Below, piece after piece: positions 1 through 9,631 of a stretch of 64,000 bases of DNA (positions are counted from its first letter, which is position 1; every line of letters begins with the position of its first letter). The translations under genes and the position numbers were made by a program. The DNA is from Rhizobium herbae (GTDB taxonomy: Bacteria > Pseudomonadota > Alphaproteobacteria > Rhizobiales > Rhizobiaceae), in NCBI RefSeq assembly GCF_019511375.1, contig NZ_JAEUAO010000001.1:1-64000 (forward strand), written 5' to 3'. Under the pieces are notes generated by a model. That model ran no database searches. It was not told where the DNA came from and saw only the letters and a list, made by a program, of their open reading frames with translations.

Positions 1-126
1 GGCGACAACGTCACGGTTGACGTCGAGCTGATCGTGCCGATCGCGATGGAAGAAAAGCTGCGCTTCGCCATCCGCGAAGGCGGCCGCACCGTCGGCGCCG
101 GCATCGTCGCATCCATCGTCGAGTAA
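1..126 (+). CDS. tuf: Elongation factor Tu, C-terminal end (partial)
   Basis: These are the last 41 codons of EF-Tu, the GTPase that delivers aminoacyl-tRNA to the ribosome. The visible residues, including [15 protein letters not shown] and GGRTVGAG, are the end of the domain 3 beta-barrel. The 5' part lies outside the window, and two consecutive TAA codons end the gene. In alphaproteobacteria a tuf copy normally sits directly before rpsJ, as here. The family is certain, but which tuf copy this is cannot be told from this fragment. Confidence 0.97.
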   Translation, partial: GDNVTVDVELIVPIAMEEKLRFAIREGGRTVGAGIVASIVE

Positions 127-137
127 TAAACTCGGTT

Positions 138-166
138 GGAAGCGGCGCGCCATAGGCGCCGCTTCC
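138..166 (+). terminator. Hairpin after tuf, possible terminator
   Basis: A perfect 11-bp inverted repeat (GGAAGCGGCGC / GCGCCGCTTCC) with a 7-nt loop begins 12 bp after the tuf stop. No T-run follows, so it could be a pause or RNA-stabilising hairpin rather than a full terminator. Confidence 0.45.
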
Positions 167-415
167 TCGATCATTTGTTGGTCGAAGCATGCGAATAAAA
201 TCGTATGCCTCTCGAATTGACGGAAGCGCGAAAAATCGTGCTTCCGTAGGCGTTCGGTCATTGTGTCGGACGCCGATTCCGTATATGTGGCGGGTCGAAT
301 TGCAGAATCGGACAGAGAGCGATTTGCTCTTTGTGCTCTTTGAAGCATCAGCACCCGGAAACGAATAACGAACTGCCTCACCTGGGGCGTCCGCTTAACA
401 ACAAGGATAACTCGA

Positions 416-724
416 ATGAACGGCCAGAATATCCGTATCCGCCTCAAGGCGTTTGATCACCGGATTCTTGATGCCTCCACGCGGGAAATCGTTTCGACGG
501 CCAAGCGCACAGGCGCTTCGGTTCGTGGTCCGGTGCCGCTTCCGACGCGGATTGAGAAATTTACGGTCAACCGCTCGCCCCACGTGGACAAGAAGAGCCG
601 TGAACAGTTCGAGATGCGCACCCACAAGCGTCTCCTCGATATCGTCGATCCTACCCCGCAAACCGTTGACGCGCTGATGAAGCTCGATCTGGCTGCCGGC
701 GTGGATGTGGAAATCAAGCTTTAA
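416..724 (+). CDS. rpsJ: 30S ribosomal protein S10
   Basis: S10 of the small-subunit head, which also acts in transcription antitermination with NusB. It has 102 residues, against 103 in E. coli, and the opening [15 protein letters not shown] is the standard N-terminus. The long basic hairpin loop ([21 protein letters not shown]) is intact. The start is supported by AAGGA at 403-407. It opens the S10 cluster, 289 bp after tuf and 155 bp before rplC. The unusually wide gap on its 3' side contains a folded leader element. Confidence 0.98.
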
Positions 725-775
725 AAACAAGGAAGGTACGTGGACTTTTGTCCAACGGCTTCCAAAAACGGGCGA

Positions 776-817
776 CCCTTTGATCGGATGATCCATTTTG
801 GATCGGATGAAAAAGGG
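776..817 (+). repeat. Hairpin in the rpsJ-rplC spacer
   Basis: The spacer holds an imperfect stem-loop: CCCTTT (776-781) pairs with AAAGGG (812-817), and GATCC (790-794) pairs with GGATC (800-804) around an ATTTT loop. The internal loops carry a direct repeat of GATCGGATGA. It sits 62 bp before rplC, a sensible place for ribosomal-protein autoregulation, but no function is shown. Confidence 0.4.
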
Positions 818-879
818 AGACCTTAAACCAGAGATGTGAGGGAGTTTCTCCGTCACTAACTCTCAAGAGGAATGAACCA

Positions 880-1560
880 ATGCGTTCAGGTGTGATTGCA
901 CAGAAAGTGGGAATGACCCGCGTCTACAACGACGCCGGGGAGCATATCCCGGTAACAGTATTGCGGATGGAGAACTGCCAGGTAGTTGCCCATCGCACGG
1001 AAGACAAGAATGGCTACACCGCAGTTCAGCTGGGTGCCGGCCAGTCCAAGGTCAAGAATACCAACAAGGCGCTGCGCGGCCAGTTTGCTGCCGCAAGCGT
1101 CGAGCCGAAGGCCAAGGTCGTTGAATTTCGCGTCTCGTCGGACAATCTGATCGACATCGGCGCCGAACTGACCGCAAGCCACTTCGTCGCGGGCCAGCTT
1201 GTCGACGTTACCGGTACATCTGCCGGTAAGGGTTTTGCCGGTGCGATGAAGCGTCATAACTTCGGCGGTCTGCGTGCAACGCACGGCGTGTCCGTATCAC
1301 ACCGCTCGCATGGTTCGACGGGTTCCAACCAGGATCCGGGCCGCGTCTGGAAGGGCAAGCGCATGGCTGGTCACATGGGCCAGACGCGCATCACCACCCA
1401 GAATCTGGAAGTGGTCTCCACCGATGAAGACCGCGGTCTGATCCTCGTCAAGGGCGCCGTACCCGGCTCCAAGGGCGCATGGATCGTCGTTCGCGACGCC
1501 ATCAAGTCCGGCACCCCGGCTGACGCTCCGCGTCCGGCCGCCGTGCGCGCAGCCAAGTAA
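880..1560 (+). CDS. rplC: 50S ribosomal protein L3
   Basis: L3, an early-assembly protein of the large subunit whose long extension reaches towards the peptidyl transferase centre. It has 226 residues, somewhat longer than the 209 of E. coli because of an Ala/Pro-rich tail. The conserved central loop ([20 protein letters not shown]) is present, including the glutamine that PrmB methylates in other bacteria. The start is supported by AGAGGAA just upstream. It is followed 12 bp later by rplD. Confidence 0.98.
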   Translation: MRSGVIAQKVGMTRVYNDAGEHIPVTVLRMENCQVVAHRTEDKNGYTAVQLGAGQSKVKNTNKALRGQFAAASVEPKAKVVEFRVSSDNLIDIGAELTASHFVAGQLVDVTGTSAGKGFAGAMKRHNFGGLRATHGVSVSHRSHGSTGSNQDPGRVWKGKRMAGHMGQTRITTQNLEVVSTDEDRGLILVKGAVPGSKGAWIVVRDAIKSGTPADAPRPAAVRAAK

Positions 1561-1572
1561 GGGGGCCAGATC

Positions 1573-2193
1573 ATGGATCTCAAAGTCACCACCCTCGAGG
1601 GAAAAGAAGCCGGCCAGGTCTCCCTGTCCGACGCGATCTTCGGTCTCGAGCCTCGTGAAGATATCATTGCCCGCGTCGTTCGCTGGCAGCTCGCCAAGAA
1701 GCAGCAGGGCACGCACAAGGCCAAGGGCCGCGCGGAAGTTTCGCGCACCGGCGCCAAGATGTTCAAGCAGAAGGGTACGGGCCGTGCTCGTCACCATTCG
1801 GCGCGCGCTCCGCAGTTCCGCGGCGGTGGTAAGGCTCATGGCCCGGTTGTTCGCAGCCACGCTCATGACCTGCCGAAGAAGGTTCGCGCTCTCGGCCTGC
1901 GGCATGCGCTGTCGGCCAAGCTTCGCGCTGAAGAGCTGATCATCGTCGACAACCTGGTTGCCGCCGAAGCCAAGACGAAGACGCTGACTGGCGCATTCGC
2001 GACGCTCGGCCTGACCAATGCACTGTTCATCGGTGGCGTCGAACTCGACAGCAACTTCAAGCTCGCAGCCCAGAACATCCCGAATGTGGACGTTCTGCCG
2101 GTCCAGGGCATCAATGTTTACGATATTCTGCGCCGCGGCAAGCTCGTCTTGTCCAAGGCTGCAGTTGAAGCTCTCGAGGAGCGGTTCAAATGA
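1573..2193 (+). CDS. rplD: 50S ribosomal protein L4
   Basis: L4 binds 23S rRNA domain I and lines the exit tunnel; in enterobacteria it also represses the S10 operon. It has 206 residues, against 201 in E. coli. The tunnel loop with [19 protein letters not shown] is present. A GGGGG tract at 1561-1565 serves as ribosome binding site. The stop overlaps the rplW start by 4 bp, so the two are translationally coupled. Whether L4 autoregulates this rhizobial operon is not known from the sequence. Confidence 0.98.
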   Translation: MDLKVTTLEGKEAGQVSLSDAIFGLEPREDIIARVVRWQLAKKQQGTHKAKGRAEVSRTGAKMFKQKGTGRARHHSARAPQFRGGGKAHGPVVRSHAHDLPKKVRALGLRHALSAKLRAEELIIVDNLVAAEAKTKTLTGAFATLGLTNALFIGGVELDSNFKLAAQNIPNVDVLPVQGINVYDILRRGKLVLSKAAVEALEERFK

Positions 2194-2483
2194 CTGACCT
2201 TCGCCACTATGATGTGATCGTTTCTCCTTCGATCACCGAAAAGTCGACGCTGGTTTCTGAACAGAACCAGATCATCTTCAACGTCGCCAAGGGTGCGTCG
2301 AAGCCGGAAATCAAGGCTGCCGTCGAAGCACTGTTCGGCGTCAAGGTCACGGCTGTGAACACGCTGCTCCGCAAGGGCAAGCTGAAGCGTTTCCGCGGCT
2401 TCGCCGGCCGGCAGAAGGACGTCAAGAAGGCGATCGTCACACTTGCTGACGGTCAGACCATCGACGTCTCCACCGGACTCTGA
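2190..2483 (+). CDS. rplW: 50S ribosomal protein L23
   Basis: L23 sits at the mouth of the exit tunnel and docks trigger factor and the signal recognition particle. It has 97 residues (100 in E. coli), with the typical opening ([14 protein letters not shown]) and the conserved [16 protein letters not shown]-binding segment. The ATG lies in an ATGA overlap with the rplD stop. rplB follows after 11 bp. Confidence 0.98.
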   Translation: MTDLRHYDVIVSPSITEKSTLVSEQNQIIFNVAKGASKPEIKAAVEALFGVKVTAVNTLLRKGKLKRFRGFAGRQKDVKKAIVTLADGQTIDVSTGL

Positions 2484-2494
2484 GGAATAGAACA

Positions 2495-3331
2495 ATGGCA
2501 TTGAAAAGTTTCAATCCGACGACCCCGAGCCAGCGTCAGCTGGTCATCGTCGACCGGTCCGGCCTCTGGAAGGGCAAGCCTGTCAAGGCGCTGACCGAAG
2601 GCCTGTCCTCCAAGGGCGGTCGTAACAACACCGGTCGCATCACGGTGCGCTTTCAGGGCGGCGGTCACAAGCGGACCTACCGTCTGATCGACTTCAAGCG
2701 TCGCAAGTTCGACGTCGAGGGCACGGTCGAGCGCATCGAATACGACCCGAACCGCACCGCCTTCATCGCGCTGATCAACTATGCCGATGGCGAGCAGGCC
2801 TACATCCTTGCTCCGCAGCGTCTTGCTGCCGGCGACAAGGTGATCGCTTCGGAAAAGCAGGTTGACGTGAAGCCGGGCAACACCATGCCGCTTCAGTTTA
2901 TGCCCGTTGGTTCGATCGTTCACAACGTCGAGATGAAGCCGGGCAAGGGCGGCCAGATCGCCCGTTCGGCTGGCGCCTACGTCCAGCTCGTCGGTCGCGA
3001 CCAGGGTATGGCGATCCTTCGCCTCAACTCCGGCGAACAGCGCCTGGTACACGGCTCGTGCCTTGCAACGGTCGGCGCTGTGTCGAACCCCGATCACGGC
3101 AACATCAACGACGGCAAGGCCGGCCGTTCGGTGTGGCGCGGCAAGCGTCCGCACGTTCGCGGCGTCGTCATGAACCCTGTTGATCATCCGCACGGCGGTG
3201 GTGAAGGCCGTACCTCGGGTGGCCGTCATCCGGTCTCCCCGTGGGGCAAGCCCACCAAGGGCAAGCGCACGCGTTCGAACAAGTCGACCGACAAGTTCAT
3301 CATGCGCTCGCGTCATCAGCGTAAGAAGTAA
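2495..3331 (+). CDS. rplB: 50S ribosomal protein L2
   Basis: L2 is needed for subunit joining and peptidyl transferase activity. It has 278 residues (273 in E. coli). It carries the RNA-binding core ([16 protein letters not shown]) and the C-terminal [14 protein letters not shown] loop with the essential histidine. GAGGAA in front of the ATG supports the start. It is part of the uninterrupted rplC-rplP run. Confidence 0.99.
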   Translation: MALKSFNPTTPSQRQLVIVDRSGLWKGKPVKALTEGLSSKGGRNNTGRITVRFQGGGHKRTYRLIDFKRRKFDVEGTVERIEYDPNRTAFIALINYADGEQAYILAPQRLAAGDKVIASEKQVDVKPGNTMPLQFMPVGSIVHNVEMKPGKGGQIARSAGAYVQLVGRDQGMAILRLNSGEQRLVHGSCLATVGAVSNPDHGNINDGKAGRSVWRGKRPHVRGVVMNPVDHPHGGGEGRTSGGRHPVSPWGKPTKGKRTRSNKSTDKFIMRSRHQRKK

Positions 3332-3346
3332 GAGAGGAAGTCTCCA

Positions 3347-3625
3347 ATGGCTCGTTCAGTATGGAAAGGTCCGTTTGTTGACGGCTATCTTCTCAAGAAG
3401 GCTGAGAAGGTTCGTGAAGGCGGTCGTAACGAAGTGATCAAGATGTGGAGCCGTCGCTCCACGATCTTGCCGCAGTTCGTCGGTCTGACCTTCGGCGTCT
3501 ACAATGGCAGCAAGCATGTGCCGGTTTCCGTGTCCGAAGACATGGTCGGTCACAAGTTCGGTGAATTCTCTCCGACCCGGACCTATTATGGTCACGGTGC
3601 GGACAAGAAGGCAAAGAGGAAGTAA
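3347..3625 (+). CDS. rpsS: 30S ribosomal protein S19
   Basis: S19 forms a head complex with S13 and contacts the A-site tRNA region. It is 92 residues, the same as in E. coli, with the conserved [12 protein letters not shown]-terminus and [17 protein letters not shown]-terminal block. AGAGGAAG upstream is a good ribosome binding site. rplV begins only 2 bp after its stop. Confidence 0.98.
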   Translation: MARSVWKGPFVDGYLLKKAEKVREGGRNEVIKMWSRRSTILPQFVGLTFGVYNGSKHVPVSVSEDMVGHKFGEFSPTRTYYGHGADKKAKRK

Positions 3626-3627
3626 TT

Positions 3628-4017
3628 ATGGGCAAGGCAAAAGCCGAACGCCGGCTGAAGGATAATGAGGCGCAGGCAATTGCGCGCACGATCCGCGTCA
3701 GCCCCCAGAAGCTCAACCTGGTTGCGGCGATGATCCGCGGCAAGAAGGTCGACCGGGCTCTGGCCGAACTGGAATTCTCGCGCAAGCGCATCTCGGACAC
3801 GGTCAAGAAGACCCTCGAGTCGGCGATCGCAAACGCAGAGAACAACCACGATCTCGACGTCGATAGCCTGATCGTCGCCGAAGCTTACGTCGGCAAGTCC
3901 ATTGTCATGAAGCGTTTCCACGCTCGTGGCCGTGGCCGTGCATCGCGTATCGAAAAGCCCTTCGCGCATCTGACGATCGTTGTTCGCGAAGTCGAAGCCA
4001 AAGGGGAGGCCGCATAA
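3628..4017 (+). CDS. rplV: 50S ribosomal protein L22
   Basis: L22 lines the nascent-chain tunnel, and its beta-hairpin is the site of macrolide-resistance changes. It has 129 residues, longer than the E. coli protein (110) at the N-terminus, as is usual in Rhizobiales. The hairpin sequence ([20 protein letters not shown]) is intact. Its ribosome binding site lies inside the end of rpsS, and its TAA shares one base with the rpsC ATG. Confidence 0.98.
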   Translation: MGKAKAERRLKDNEAQAIARTIRVSPQKLNLVAAMIRGKKVDRALAELEFSRKRISDTVKKTLESAIANAENNHDLDVDSLIVAEAYVGKSIVMKRFHARGRGRASRIEKPFAHLTIVVREVEAKGEAA

Positions 4018-4730
4018 TGGGTCAGAAGATCAATCCAGTCGGCTTCCGCCTCGGCATCAACCGCACCTGGGACAGCCGCTGGTTCGCAGACAACGCCGAA
4101 TACGGTCAGCTTCTTCATGAAGACCTGAAGATTCGCGCTTACCTGATGGAAGAACTGAAGCAGGCCGGTATCGCCAAGGTCGTCATCGAGCGTCCGCACA
4201 AGAAGTGCCGCGTCACGATCCACTCGGCTCGTCCGGGCCTGATCATCGGCAAGAAGGGCGCAGACATCGAAAAGCTCCGCAAGAAGCTTTCCGAGATGAC
4301 CAACTCCGAAACGCACCTCAACATCGTTGAAGTTCGCAAGCCGGAAGTTGACTCGACGCTCGTTGCCCAGTCGATCGCCCAGCAGCTGGAACGCCGCGTT
4401 GCTTTCCGCCGTGCGATGAAGCGCGCTGTTCAGTCGGCCATGCGTCTTGGCGCCGAAGGCATCAAGATCACCTGCGCCGGCCGCCTCGGCGGTGCAGAAA
4501 TCGCCCGTACCGAATGGTACCGCGAAGGCCGCGTGCCGTTGCACACGCTTCGCGCCGACATCGACTACGGTGTAGCCGAAGCCTCGACCGCTTTTGGTAT
4601 CTGCGGCATCAAGGTCTGGATCTTCAAGGGCGAAATCCTCGAGCACGATCCGATGGCGTCCGAGCGTCGCGCGTCCGAGAGTGATGCACAAGGCCCGAGC
4701 AGCAGCAGCCGCCGTCGCGAAAACGCGTAA
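4017..4730 (+). CDS. rpsC: 30S ribosomal protein S3
   Basis: S3 forms the mRNA entry site with S4 and S5. It has 237 residues (233 in E. coli). A KH type II domain is visible with the [14 protein letters not shown] loop near residue 80, followed by the S3 C-terminal domain ([23 protein letters not shown]). The C-terminal tail is Ser/Arg-rich and variable. The start overlaps the rplV stop by one base. A GGGGAGG upstream inside rplV is a strong ribosome binding site. Confidence 0.98.
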   Translation: MGQKINPVGFRLGINRTWDSRWFADNAEYGQLLHEDLKIRAYLMEELKQAGIAKVVIERPHKKCRVTIHSARPGLIIGKKGADIEKLRKKLSEMTNSETHLNIVEVRKPEVDSTLVAQSIAQQLERRVAFRRAMKRAVQSAMRLGAEGIKITCAGRLGGAEIARTEWYREGRVPLHTLRADIDYGVAEASTAFGICGIKVWIFKGEILEHDPMASERRASESDAQGPSSSSRRRENA

Positions 4731-4768
4731 CAGTCGTTCCTGGCAGCTAATATCGGAGAAGTAAAAAA

Positions 4769-5182
4769 ATGTTGCAGCCAAAGCGTACTAAGTACCGCAA
4801 GCAGTTCAAGGGACGCATCAAGGGCGTTGCCAAGGGCGGTTCCGACCTTGCTTTCGGTGAATTCGGCCTGAAGTCTCAGGAGCCGAACCGCGTTAACGCG
4901 CGCGAGATCGAAGCGGCCCGCCGCGCGATCACCCGTCACATGAAGCGTGCCGGCCGCGTGTGGATCCGCGTATTCCCAGACGTACCGGTGACGGCAAAGC
5001 CGACCGAAGTCCGCATGGGTAAAGGTAAGGGTTCGGTCGAATACTGGGCTTGCAAGGTCAAGCCCGGCCGAATGATGTTCGAAATCGACGGCGTCAGCGA
5101 AGAACTCGCCCGCGAGGCGCTTCGCCTTGGTGCTGCGAAACTCTCTGTCAAGACGCGCTTCGTACAGCGCATTGCAGAGTAA
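4769..5182 (+). CDS. rplP: 50S ribosomal protein L16
   Basis: L16 organises the A-site region of the large subunit. It has 137 residues (136 in E. coli) and begins [16 protein letters not shown], the standard N-terminus. The segment carrying the conserved arginine that YcfD hydroxylates in E. coli ([19 protein letters not shown] region) is present. A GGAGAAG site precedes the ATG. It follows rpsC by 38 bp and precedes rpmC by 12 bp. Confidence 0.98.
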   Translation: MLQPKRTKYRKQFKGRIKGVAKGGSDLAFGEFGLKSQEPNRVNAREIEAARRAITRHMKRAGRVWIRVFPDVPVTAKPTEVRMGKGKGSVEYWACKVKPGRMMFEIDGVSEELAREALRLGAAKLSVKTRFVQRIAE

Positions 5183-5194
5183 GGAGTAAAGCCC

Positions 5195-5395
5195 ATGAAA
5201 GCCAACGACGTTCGCGCTCTGAGCGCCGACCAGCTCAACGAAGAGCTTGCCAAGCTGAAGAAAGAGCAGTTCAACCTGCGCTTCCAGAAGGCCACCGGCC
5301 AGCTCGAAAAATCGTCGCGCATCAATGAAGTCCGCAAGGATATTGCGCGCGTGAAAACCATTGCCCGCCAGAAGGCGGCAGAAGCCAAGGCTTAA
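5195..5395 (+). CDS. rpmC: 50S ribosomal protein L29
   Basis: L29 lies beside the tunnel exit next to L23. It has 66 residues (63 in E. coli), forms a helical hairpin and carries the [12 protein letters not shown] signature. AAGGAG lies ten bases before the ATG. It sits in canonical order between rplP and rpsQ. Confidence 0.98.
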   Translation: MKANDVRALSADQLNEELAKLKKEQFNLRFQKATGQLEKSSRINEVRKDIARVKTIARQKAAEAKA

Positions 5396-5407
5396 GGACC
5401 GAAGAAT

Positions 5408-5644
5408 ATGCCAAAACGCATTCTGCAGGGCACAGTCGTCAGCGACAAGAACGACAAGACCGTAGTGGTCCGCGTCGAGCGTCGCTTTGCGCACCCAATC
5501 TTCCAGAAGACCGTTCGCCGGTCGAAGAAGTACAAGGCGCATGACGAGAACAACCAGTATAAGGTCGGCGATGTCGTTTCCATCGAGGAATGCGCGCCGA
5601 TTTCGAAGGACAAGACCTGGACGGTCGTTTCCGTTCAGGCCTAA
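5408..5644 (+). CDS. rpsQ: 30S ribosomal protein S17
   Basis: S17 is a primary 16S rRNA-binding protein with an OB fold. It has 78 residues (84 in E. coli). The conserved core [18 protein letters not shown] and the GDVVSIEE strand are present. It is the last gene of the S10 segment: a strong hairpin with a short T-run follows about 60 bp downstream, and the next gene is 324 bp away. Confidence 0.98.
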   Translation: MPKRILQGTVVSDKNDKTVVVRVERRFAHPIFQKTVRRSKKYKAHDENNQYKVGDVVSIEECAPISKDKTWTVVSVQA

Positions 5645-5968
5645 TTCCGATTGATTTGCGCCTGGCTCTTGCGCCGGGCGTAAAAATCTGTATGAAGCAG
5701 CGTCAGAACGCTCCGGTGTCGAGCGTTCTTTTGCTTTGAGCGCACGGAAGGTCCCGTCTGGGAAACCACCCTGGCAACGATCCATCCCGCGCGACTGTAC
5801 GATTCCCTCATTCGGAATCGATTCGAAGACGAAACGTGCAGCTATTCAAAGTGCTGTAGCGTCACTGCGTGCCCGTTCGGCGCGCGGCGCTGCGGAACAA
5901 AGTTTTCATAAGCCGGAGAAGGGGGCAGTTGCCCAACCGGTCCGGTAACAACAAGAAGGCGACCTGAC
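5645..5968 (+). other. Spacer between the S10 and spc segments
   Basis: A 324-bp gap separates rpsQ from rplN. It holds the terminator at 5705-5733 and no convincing gene; the only long reading frame has no ribosome binding site and no recognisable protein character. By analogy with E. coli, where the spc operon has its own promoter before rplN, a promoter is expected in the second half. I could not identify a clear -35/-10 pair. Confidence 0.6.
5705..5733 (+). terminator. Intrinsic terminator after rpsQ
   Basis: A 9-bp perfect stem (AGAACGCTC / GAGCGTTCT) with a 7-nt loop is followed by TTTTGCTTT. This is a good rho-independent terminator for the S10 segment, in the same place as the S10/spc boundary of E. 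coli. Confidence 0.75.
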
Positions 5969-6337
5969 ATGATTCAGATGCAAACAAACCTCGACGTGGC
6001 GGATAATTCCGGCGCACGTCGTGTCATGTGCATCAAGGTGCTGGGCGGCTCCAAGCGCAAATACGCTTCGGTCGGCGACATTATCGTCGTTTCGATCAAG
6101 GAAGCGATCCCGCGCGGCCGCGTCAAGAAGGGTGATGTGATGAAGGCGGTTGTCGTTCGTACCGCCAAGGACATCCGTCGTCCGGATGGCAGCGTCATCC
6201 GGTTCGATAACAACGCAGCTGTTCTTATCGACAACAAGAAAGAGCCGATCGGCACCCGTATCTTCGGACCGGTTCCGCGCGAACTCCGCGCCAAGAACCA
6301 CATGAAGATCATCTCGCTGGCTCCAGAAGTACTGTAA
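5969..6337 (+). CDS. rplN: 50S ribosomal protein L14
   Basis: L14 sits at the subunit interface and contacts 16S rRNA helix 14. It is 122 residues (123 in E. coli) with the N-terminal [17 protein letters not shown] and the FDNNAAVLI segment. AGAAGG upstream supports the start. It is the first gene of the spc segment. rplX follows after 12 bp. Confidence 0.98.
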   Translation: MIQMQTNLDVADNSGARRVMCIKVLGGSKRKYASVGDIIVVSIKEAIPRGRVKKGDVMKAVVVRTAKDIRRPDGSVIRFDNNAAVLIDNKKEPIGTRIFGPVPRELRAKNHMKIISLAPEVL

Positions 6338-6349
6338 GGAGCGATTGAG

Positions 6350-6658
6350 ATGCAAAAGATTCGCAAGGGCGACAAGGTCGTCGTTTTGACCGGCAAGGAC
6401 AAGGGGCGCTCCGGAGAGGTTCTCCAGGTGCTGCCTAAGGAAGACCGGGCTGTTGTGCGTGGCATTAACATGGTGAAGCGTCACCAGCGCCAGACCCAGA
6501 GCCAGGAAGCCGGCATCATCAACAAGGAAGCTTCGATCCACCTGTCCAACATTGCTGTTGCCGACAAGGATGGCAAGCCGACCCGCGTCGGCTTCAAGGT
6601 TGTCGAAGGCAAGAAGGTCCGTGTGGCCAAGCGTTCGGGAGAAGTGATCGATGGCTGA
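6350..6658 (+). CDS. rplX: 50S ribosomal protein L24
   Basis: L24 is an assembly initiator of the large subunit. It has 102 residues, with a KOW motif at the N-terminus ([18 protein letters not shown]) and the conserved GGII-type loop ([17 protein letters not shown]). AAGGAG precedes the start. Its last 8 bp overlap the start of rplE, so the two are probably coupled. Confidence 0.98.
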   Translation: MQKIRKGDKVVVLTGKDKGRSGEVLQVLPKEDRAVVRGINMVKRHQRQTQSQEAGIINKEASIHLSNIAVADKDGKPTRVGFKVVEGKKVRVAKRSGEVIDG

Positions 6659-7211
6659 CACCAAGAAGTATGAGCCCCGTCTGAAGACGGAATATGTTGA
6701 GCGCATCAGCAAGGCGATGCAGGAGAAGTTCTCCTACACAAACGTCATGCAGATCCCGCGCCTCGACAAGATCGTCATCAACATGGGTGTTGGTGAATCG
6801 ACGGGCGACTCGAAGAAGCCTTCGGTTGCTGCGGCAGACCTCGCAGCGATCGCCGGCCAGAAACCGGTCATCACCCGTGCCCGCAACTCCATCGCCGGCT
6901 TCAAGCTGCGCGAAGGCATGCCGATCGGCGCCAAGGTTACCCTTCGCGGCGCTCGCATGTACGAATTCCTGGACCGCCTGGTGAACATCGCGCTTCCGCG
7001 TGTTCGCGACTTCCGCGGCCTGAATCCGAAGTCCTTCGATGGCCGTGGCAACTTCGCCATGGGTATCAAGGAGCACATTGTGTTCCCTGAGATCAACTAC
7101 GACAAGGTTGATCAGATGTGGGGCATGGACATCATCGTTTGCACGACGGCAACGAACGACGACGAAGCGCGCGCTCTGCTCACAGAGTTCAACTTCCCGT
7201 TTCGCCAGTAA
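6651..7211 (+). CDS. rplE: 50S ribosomal protein L5
   Basis: L5 binds 5S rRNA and contacts P-site tRNA. It has 186 residues (179 in E. coli). Hallmarks are the segment [30 protein letters not shown], and the C-terminal [17 protein letters not shown]. The ATG lies inside the end of rplX in another frame. rpsN follows after 31 bp. Confidence 0.98.
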   Translation: MADTKKYEPRLKTEYVERISKAMQEKFSYTNVMQIPRLDKIVINMGVGESTGDSKKPSVAAADLAAIAGQKPVITRARNSIAGFKLREGMPIGAKVTLRGARMYEFLDRLVNIALPRVRDFRGLNPKSFDGRGNFAMGIKEHIVFPEINYDKVDQMWGMDIIVCTTATNDDEARALLTEFNFPFRQ

Positions 7212-7242
7212 GCCGTAACGACAAGCAGAAGGATTAAGTTGA

Positions 7243-7548
7243 ATGGCGAAGACGAGCGCAATTGAAAAGAACAATCGCCGCCGTAAGTCGGTTGCCCAGG
7301 ATGCCTCCAAGCGGGCAGCCCTGAAGGCAATCATCATGAACCAGTCTCTTCCGATCGAAGATCGCTTCAAGGCGACCCTGAAGTTGGCGAGCCTCCCGCG
7401 CGACGGATCCAAGACCCGCGTTCGCAACCGTTGCGAAGTCACCGGTCGTCCGCGCGCATATTATCGCAAACTCAAGATGTCGCGTATTGCGCTTCGTGAA
7501 CTTGGCAATTTCGGCAAGGTGCCGGGCATTGTTAAGTCGAGCTGGTAA
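7243..7548 (+). CDS. rpsN: 30S ribosomal protein S14, zinc-free type
   Basis: S14 of the small-subunit head. At 101 residues it is the long, zinc-independent form: it lacks the paired CxxC motifs of the short S14 type. The C-terminal block [20 protein letters not shown] is conserved. AGAAGGA supports the start. It lies in the canonical order between rplE and rpsH. Confidence 0.98.
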   Translation: MAKTSAIEKNNRRRKSVAQDASKRAALKAIIMNQSLPIEDRFKATLKLASLPRDGSKTRVRNRCEVTGRPRAYYRKLKMSRIALRELGNFGKVPGIVKSSW

Positions 7549-7560
7549 GGAGACGGGCAC

Positions 7561-7959
7561 ATGGCAATGACAGATCCGCTGGGCGATATGCTCACCCGTA
7601 TCCGCAACGGTGCTGCACGCCGCAAGTCGAGTGTTTCCACTCCGGCTTCCAAGCTGCGCGCACGCGTTCTGGATGTCCTTCAGGCTGAAGGCTACATCCG
7701 CGGATACTCCGAAGTCGAATTTGGTAACGGCAAGTCCGAGATCAACATCGAATTGAAATACTACGAAGGTGCGTCGGTGATCCGTGAGATCGGCCGCGTA
7801 TCCAAGCCGGGCCGCCGGGTTTATGTCTCGGTCAAGTCCATTCCGCAGGTCGCGAACGGTCTCGGCATCACCATCCTTTCGACTCCGAAGGGTGTGATGG
7901 CCGATCATCAGGCACGCGAACAGAACGTTGGTGGCGAGGTTCTCTGCTCCGTATTCTAA
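7561..7959 (+). CDS. rpsH: 30S ribosomal protein S8
   Basis: S8 binds 16S rRNA helix 21, and in E. coli it represses the spc operon by binding the mRNA at rplE. It has 132 residues, with the opening [13 protein letters not shown] and the C-terminal RNA-binding [26 protein letters not shown] precedes the ATG. rplF follows after 43 bp. Confidence 0.98.
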   Translation: MAMTDPLGDMLTRIRNGAARRKSSVSTPASKLRARVLDVLQAEGYIRGYSEVEFGNGKSEINIELKYYEGASVIREIGRVSKPGRRVYVSVKSIPQVANGLGITILSTPKGVMADHQAREQNVGGEVLCSVF

Positions 7960-8002
7960 TACGGCAGCAGTGATCTCCATAACGGACAGACAGGTTTGAA
8001 AT

Positions 8003-8539
8003 ATGTCTCGTATCGGTAAAAAGCCCGTTCCGGTTCCTGCAGGTGTCACGGCCACGGTTAATGGCCAGACGGTGACTGCAAAGGGCCCGAAAGGTGAACT
8101 CTTCTTCGTTGCTAACGACGAAGTCGTCGTGAAGCTGGAAGACAACAATGCGGTGTCGGTGACCCCGGTTGACCAGTCCAAGGATGCTCGTTCGAAGTGG
8201 GGCATGTCCCGCACGATGATCGAAAACATCTTCAAGGGCGTCAAGGACGGCTACGAGCGCAAGCTCGAAATCAACGGCGTCGGCTATCGTGCGTCCATGC
8301 AGGGCAAGAACCTGCAGCTGGCGCTCGGCTTCAGCCACGACGTGATCTACAAGACGCCGGAAGGCATCACGATTGCTGTGCCGAAGCCGACGGAAATCGT
8401 CGTCACCGGCATCAACAAGCAGCAGGTCGGCCAGGTTGCCGCGGAAATCCGCGAATATCGTGGCCCCGAGCCCTACAAGGGCAAGGGCGTCAAGTATGCC
8501 GGCGAGCGGATTGTCCGCAAAGAAGGCAAGAAGAAGTAA
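8003..8539 (+). CDS. rplF: 50S ribosomal protein L6
   Basis: L6 lies near the factor-binding centre. It has 178 residues (177 in E. coli) and two repeated L6 domains. The C-terminal signature ([16 protein letters not shown]) is intact. The upstream ribosome binding site is weak (AGG eight bases out), so coupling with rpsH may matter. rplR follows after 12 bp. Confidence 0.98.
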   Translation: MSRIGKKPVPVPAGVTATVNGQTVTAKGPKGELFFVANDEVVVKLEDNNAVSVTPVDQSKDARSKWGMSRTMIENIFKGVKDGYERKLEINGVGYRASMQGKNLQLALGFSHDVIYKTPEGITIAVPKPTEIVVTGINKQQVGQVAAEIREYRGPEPYKGKGVKYAGERIVRKEGKKK

Positions 8540-8551
8540 GGATCACGCGAA

Positions 8552-8914
8552 ATGGCTACAAGGAAAGATACACTTGTGCGCCGCGCCAGCCGCGTGCGCC
8601 GTCAAATCAAGGCAGTCGCCAATGGCCGCCTGCGCCTGTCGGTTCATCGCTCGTCGAAGAACATCTACGCACAGGTTATCGATGACGTTGCAGGCAAGAC
8701 CGTTGCGTCTGCCTCCACGCTCGACACGGATCTGCGTTCGTCGTTGAAGACGGGCGCTGACACGGCAGCCGCGGCTGCCGTCGGCAAGCTCCTGGCGGAG
8801 CGCGCCTCGAAGGCCGGCATCAAGGACGTCGTCTTTGATCGTGGCGCCTACATCTATCACGGCCGCGTCAAGGCGCTCGCCGAGGCAGCTCGCGAAGGCG
8901 GCCTGAACTTCTGA
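8552..8914 (+). CDS. rplR: 50S ribosomal protein L18
   Basis: L18 binds 5S rRNA with L5 and L25. It has 120 residues (117 in E. coli); the conserved [18 protein letters not shown] and the C-terminal [18 protein letters not shown] are present. AAGGA precedes the start. A strong hairpin with TTTT follows 56 bp after its stop, before rpsE. Confidence 0.98.
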   Translation: MATRKDTLVRRASRVRRQIKAVANGRLRLSVHRSSKNIYAQVIDDVAGKTVASASTLDTDLRSSLKTGADTAAAAAVGKLLAERASKAGIKDVVFDRGAYIYHGRVKALAEAAREGGLNF

Positions 8915-8970
8915 TGCAATTTTCCAGGCGTTACCGTCTGGACTTGAAGAGATTGCACGGATAATACCCC

Positions 8971-9004
8971 GTCGCTTCGGTTTACAGAAACCGAAGCGAC
9001 TTTT
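8971..9004 (+). terminator. Terminator-like hairpin between rplR and rpsE
   Basis: A perfect 13-bp stem (GTCGCTTCGGTTT / AAACCGAAGCGAC) with an ACAG loop is followed by TTTTG. It has intrinsic-terminator form but lies within the spc gene order, so it may act as an attenuator or partial terminator. No promoter is obvious in the 44 bp between it and rpsE. Confidence 0.65.
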
Positions 9005-9048
9005 GTCAATCTGCCGATTGCACCCGGAAAAGAAAAAGGACAAGGACA

Positions 9049-9618
9049 ATGGCACAAGAAAAAAGAGGTTCTCGCGAAGATCGCCAGAACCGCGAGGAGC
9101 GCGACAGCGAATTCGTTGACAAGCTCGTAGCAATCAACCGCGTCGCCAAGGTGGTGAAGGGCGGCCGTCGTTTCGGCTTTGCTGCTCTCGTCGTCGTCGG
9201 CGACCAGAAGGGCCGCGTTGGCTTCGGTCATGGCAAGGCACGCGAAGTGCCGGAAGCCATCCGCAAGGCAACCGAAGCCGCCAAGCGCGAACTGATCTTC
9301 GTTCCGCTGCGCTCGGGCCGCACGCTTCATCACGACGTTCACGGCCGTCACGGCGCCGGCAAGGTTCTGCTGCGCTCCGCCAAGCCGGGTACCGGTATCA
9401 TTGCCGGTGGTCCGATGCGCGCCGTTTTCGAAACGCTCGGGATGCACGACGTCGTTGCAAAGTCGACCGGTTCGTCGAACCCGTACAACATGATTCGCGC
9501 GACGTTCGATGCCCTGAAGAACCAGGCGCATCCGAAGGACGTCGCCGCACAGCGCGGCCTGAAATACGCCACGCTCCAGGCCCGTCGTGCGTCCGCCGGC
9601 GTCGCTTCCGAAGAATAA
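9049..9618 (+). CDS. rpsE: 30S ribosomal protein S5
   Basis: S5 contributes to mRNA unwinding at the entry channel and to decoding fidelity. It has 189 residues, longer than E. coli S5 (167) because of N- and C-terminal extensions usual in Rhizobiales. The double-stranded RNA-binding domain begins near residue 22 ([20 protein letters not shown]), and the S5 C-terminal domain follows. Two AAGGACA copies precede the ATG. Confidence 0.98.
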   Translation: MAQEKRGSREDRQNREERDSEFVDKLVAINRVAKVVKGGRRFGFAALVVVGDQKGRVGFGHGKAREVPEAIRKATEAAKRELIFVPLRSGRTLHHDVHGRHGAGKVLLRSAKPGTGIIAGGPMRAVFETLGMHDVVAKSTGSSNPYNMIRATFDALKNQAHPKDVAAQRGLKYATLQARRASAGVASEE

Positions 9619-9631
9619 GGGAGTCTGAACA

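Noticed and set aside
5736-5948. 70-codon frame in the rpsQ-rplN gap
   Set aside because: It lies over a terminator and a likely promoter region, lacks a ribosome binding site and has no family resemblance.
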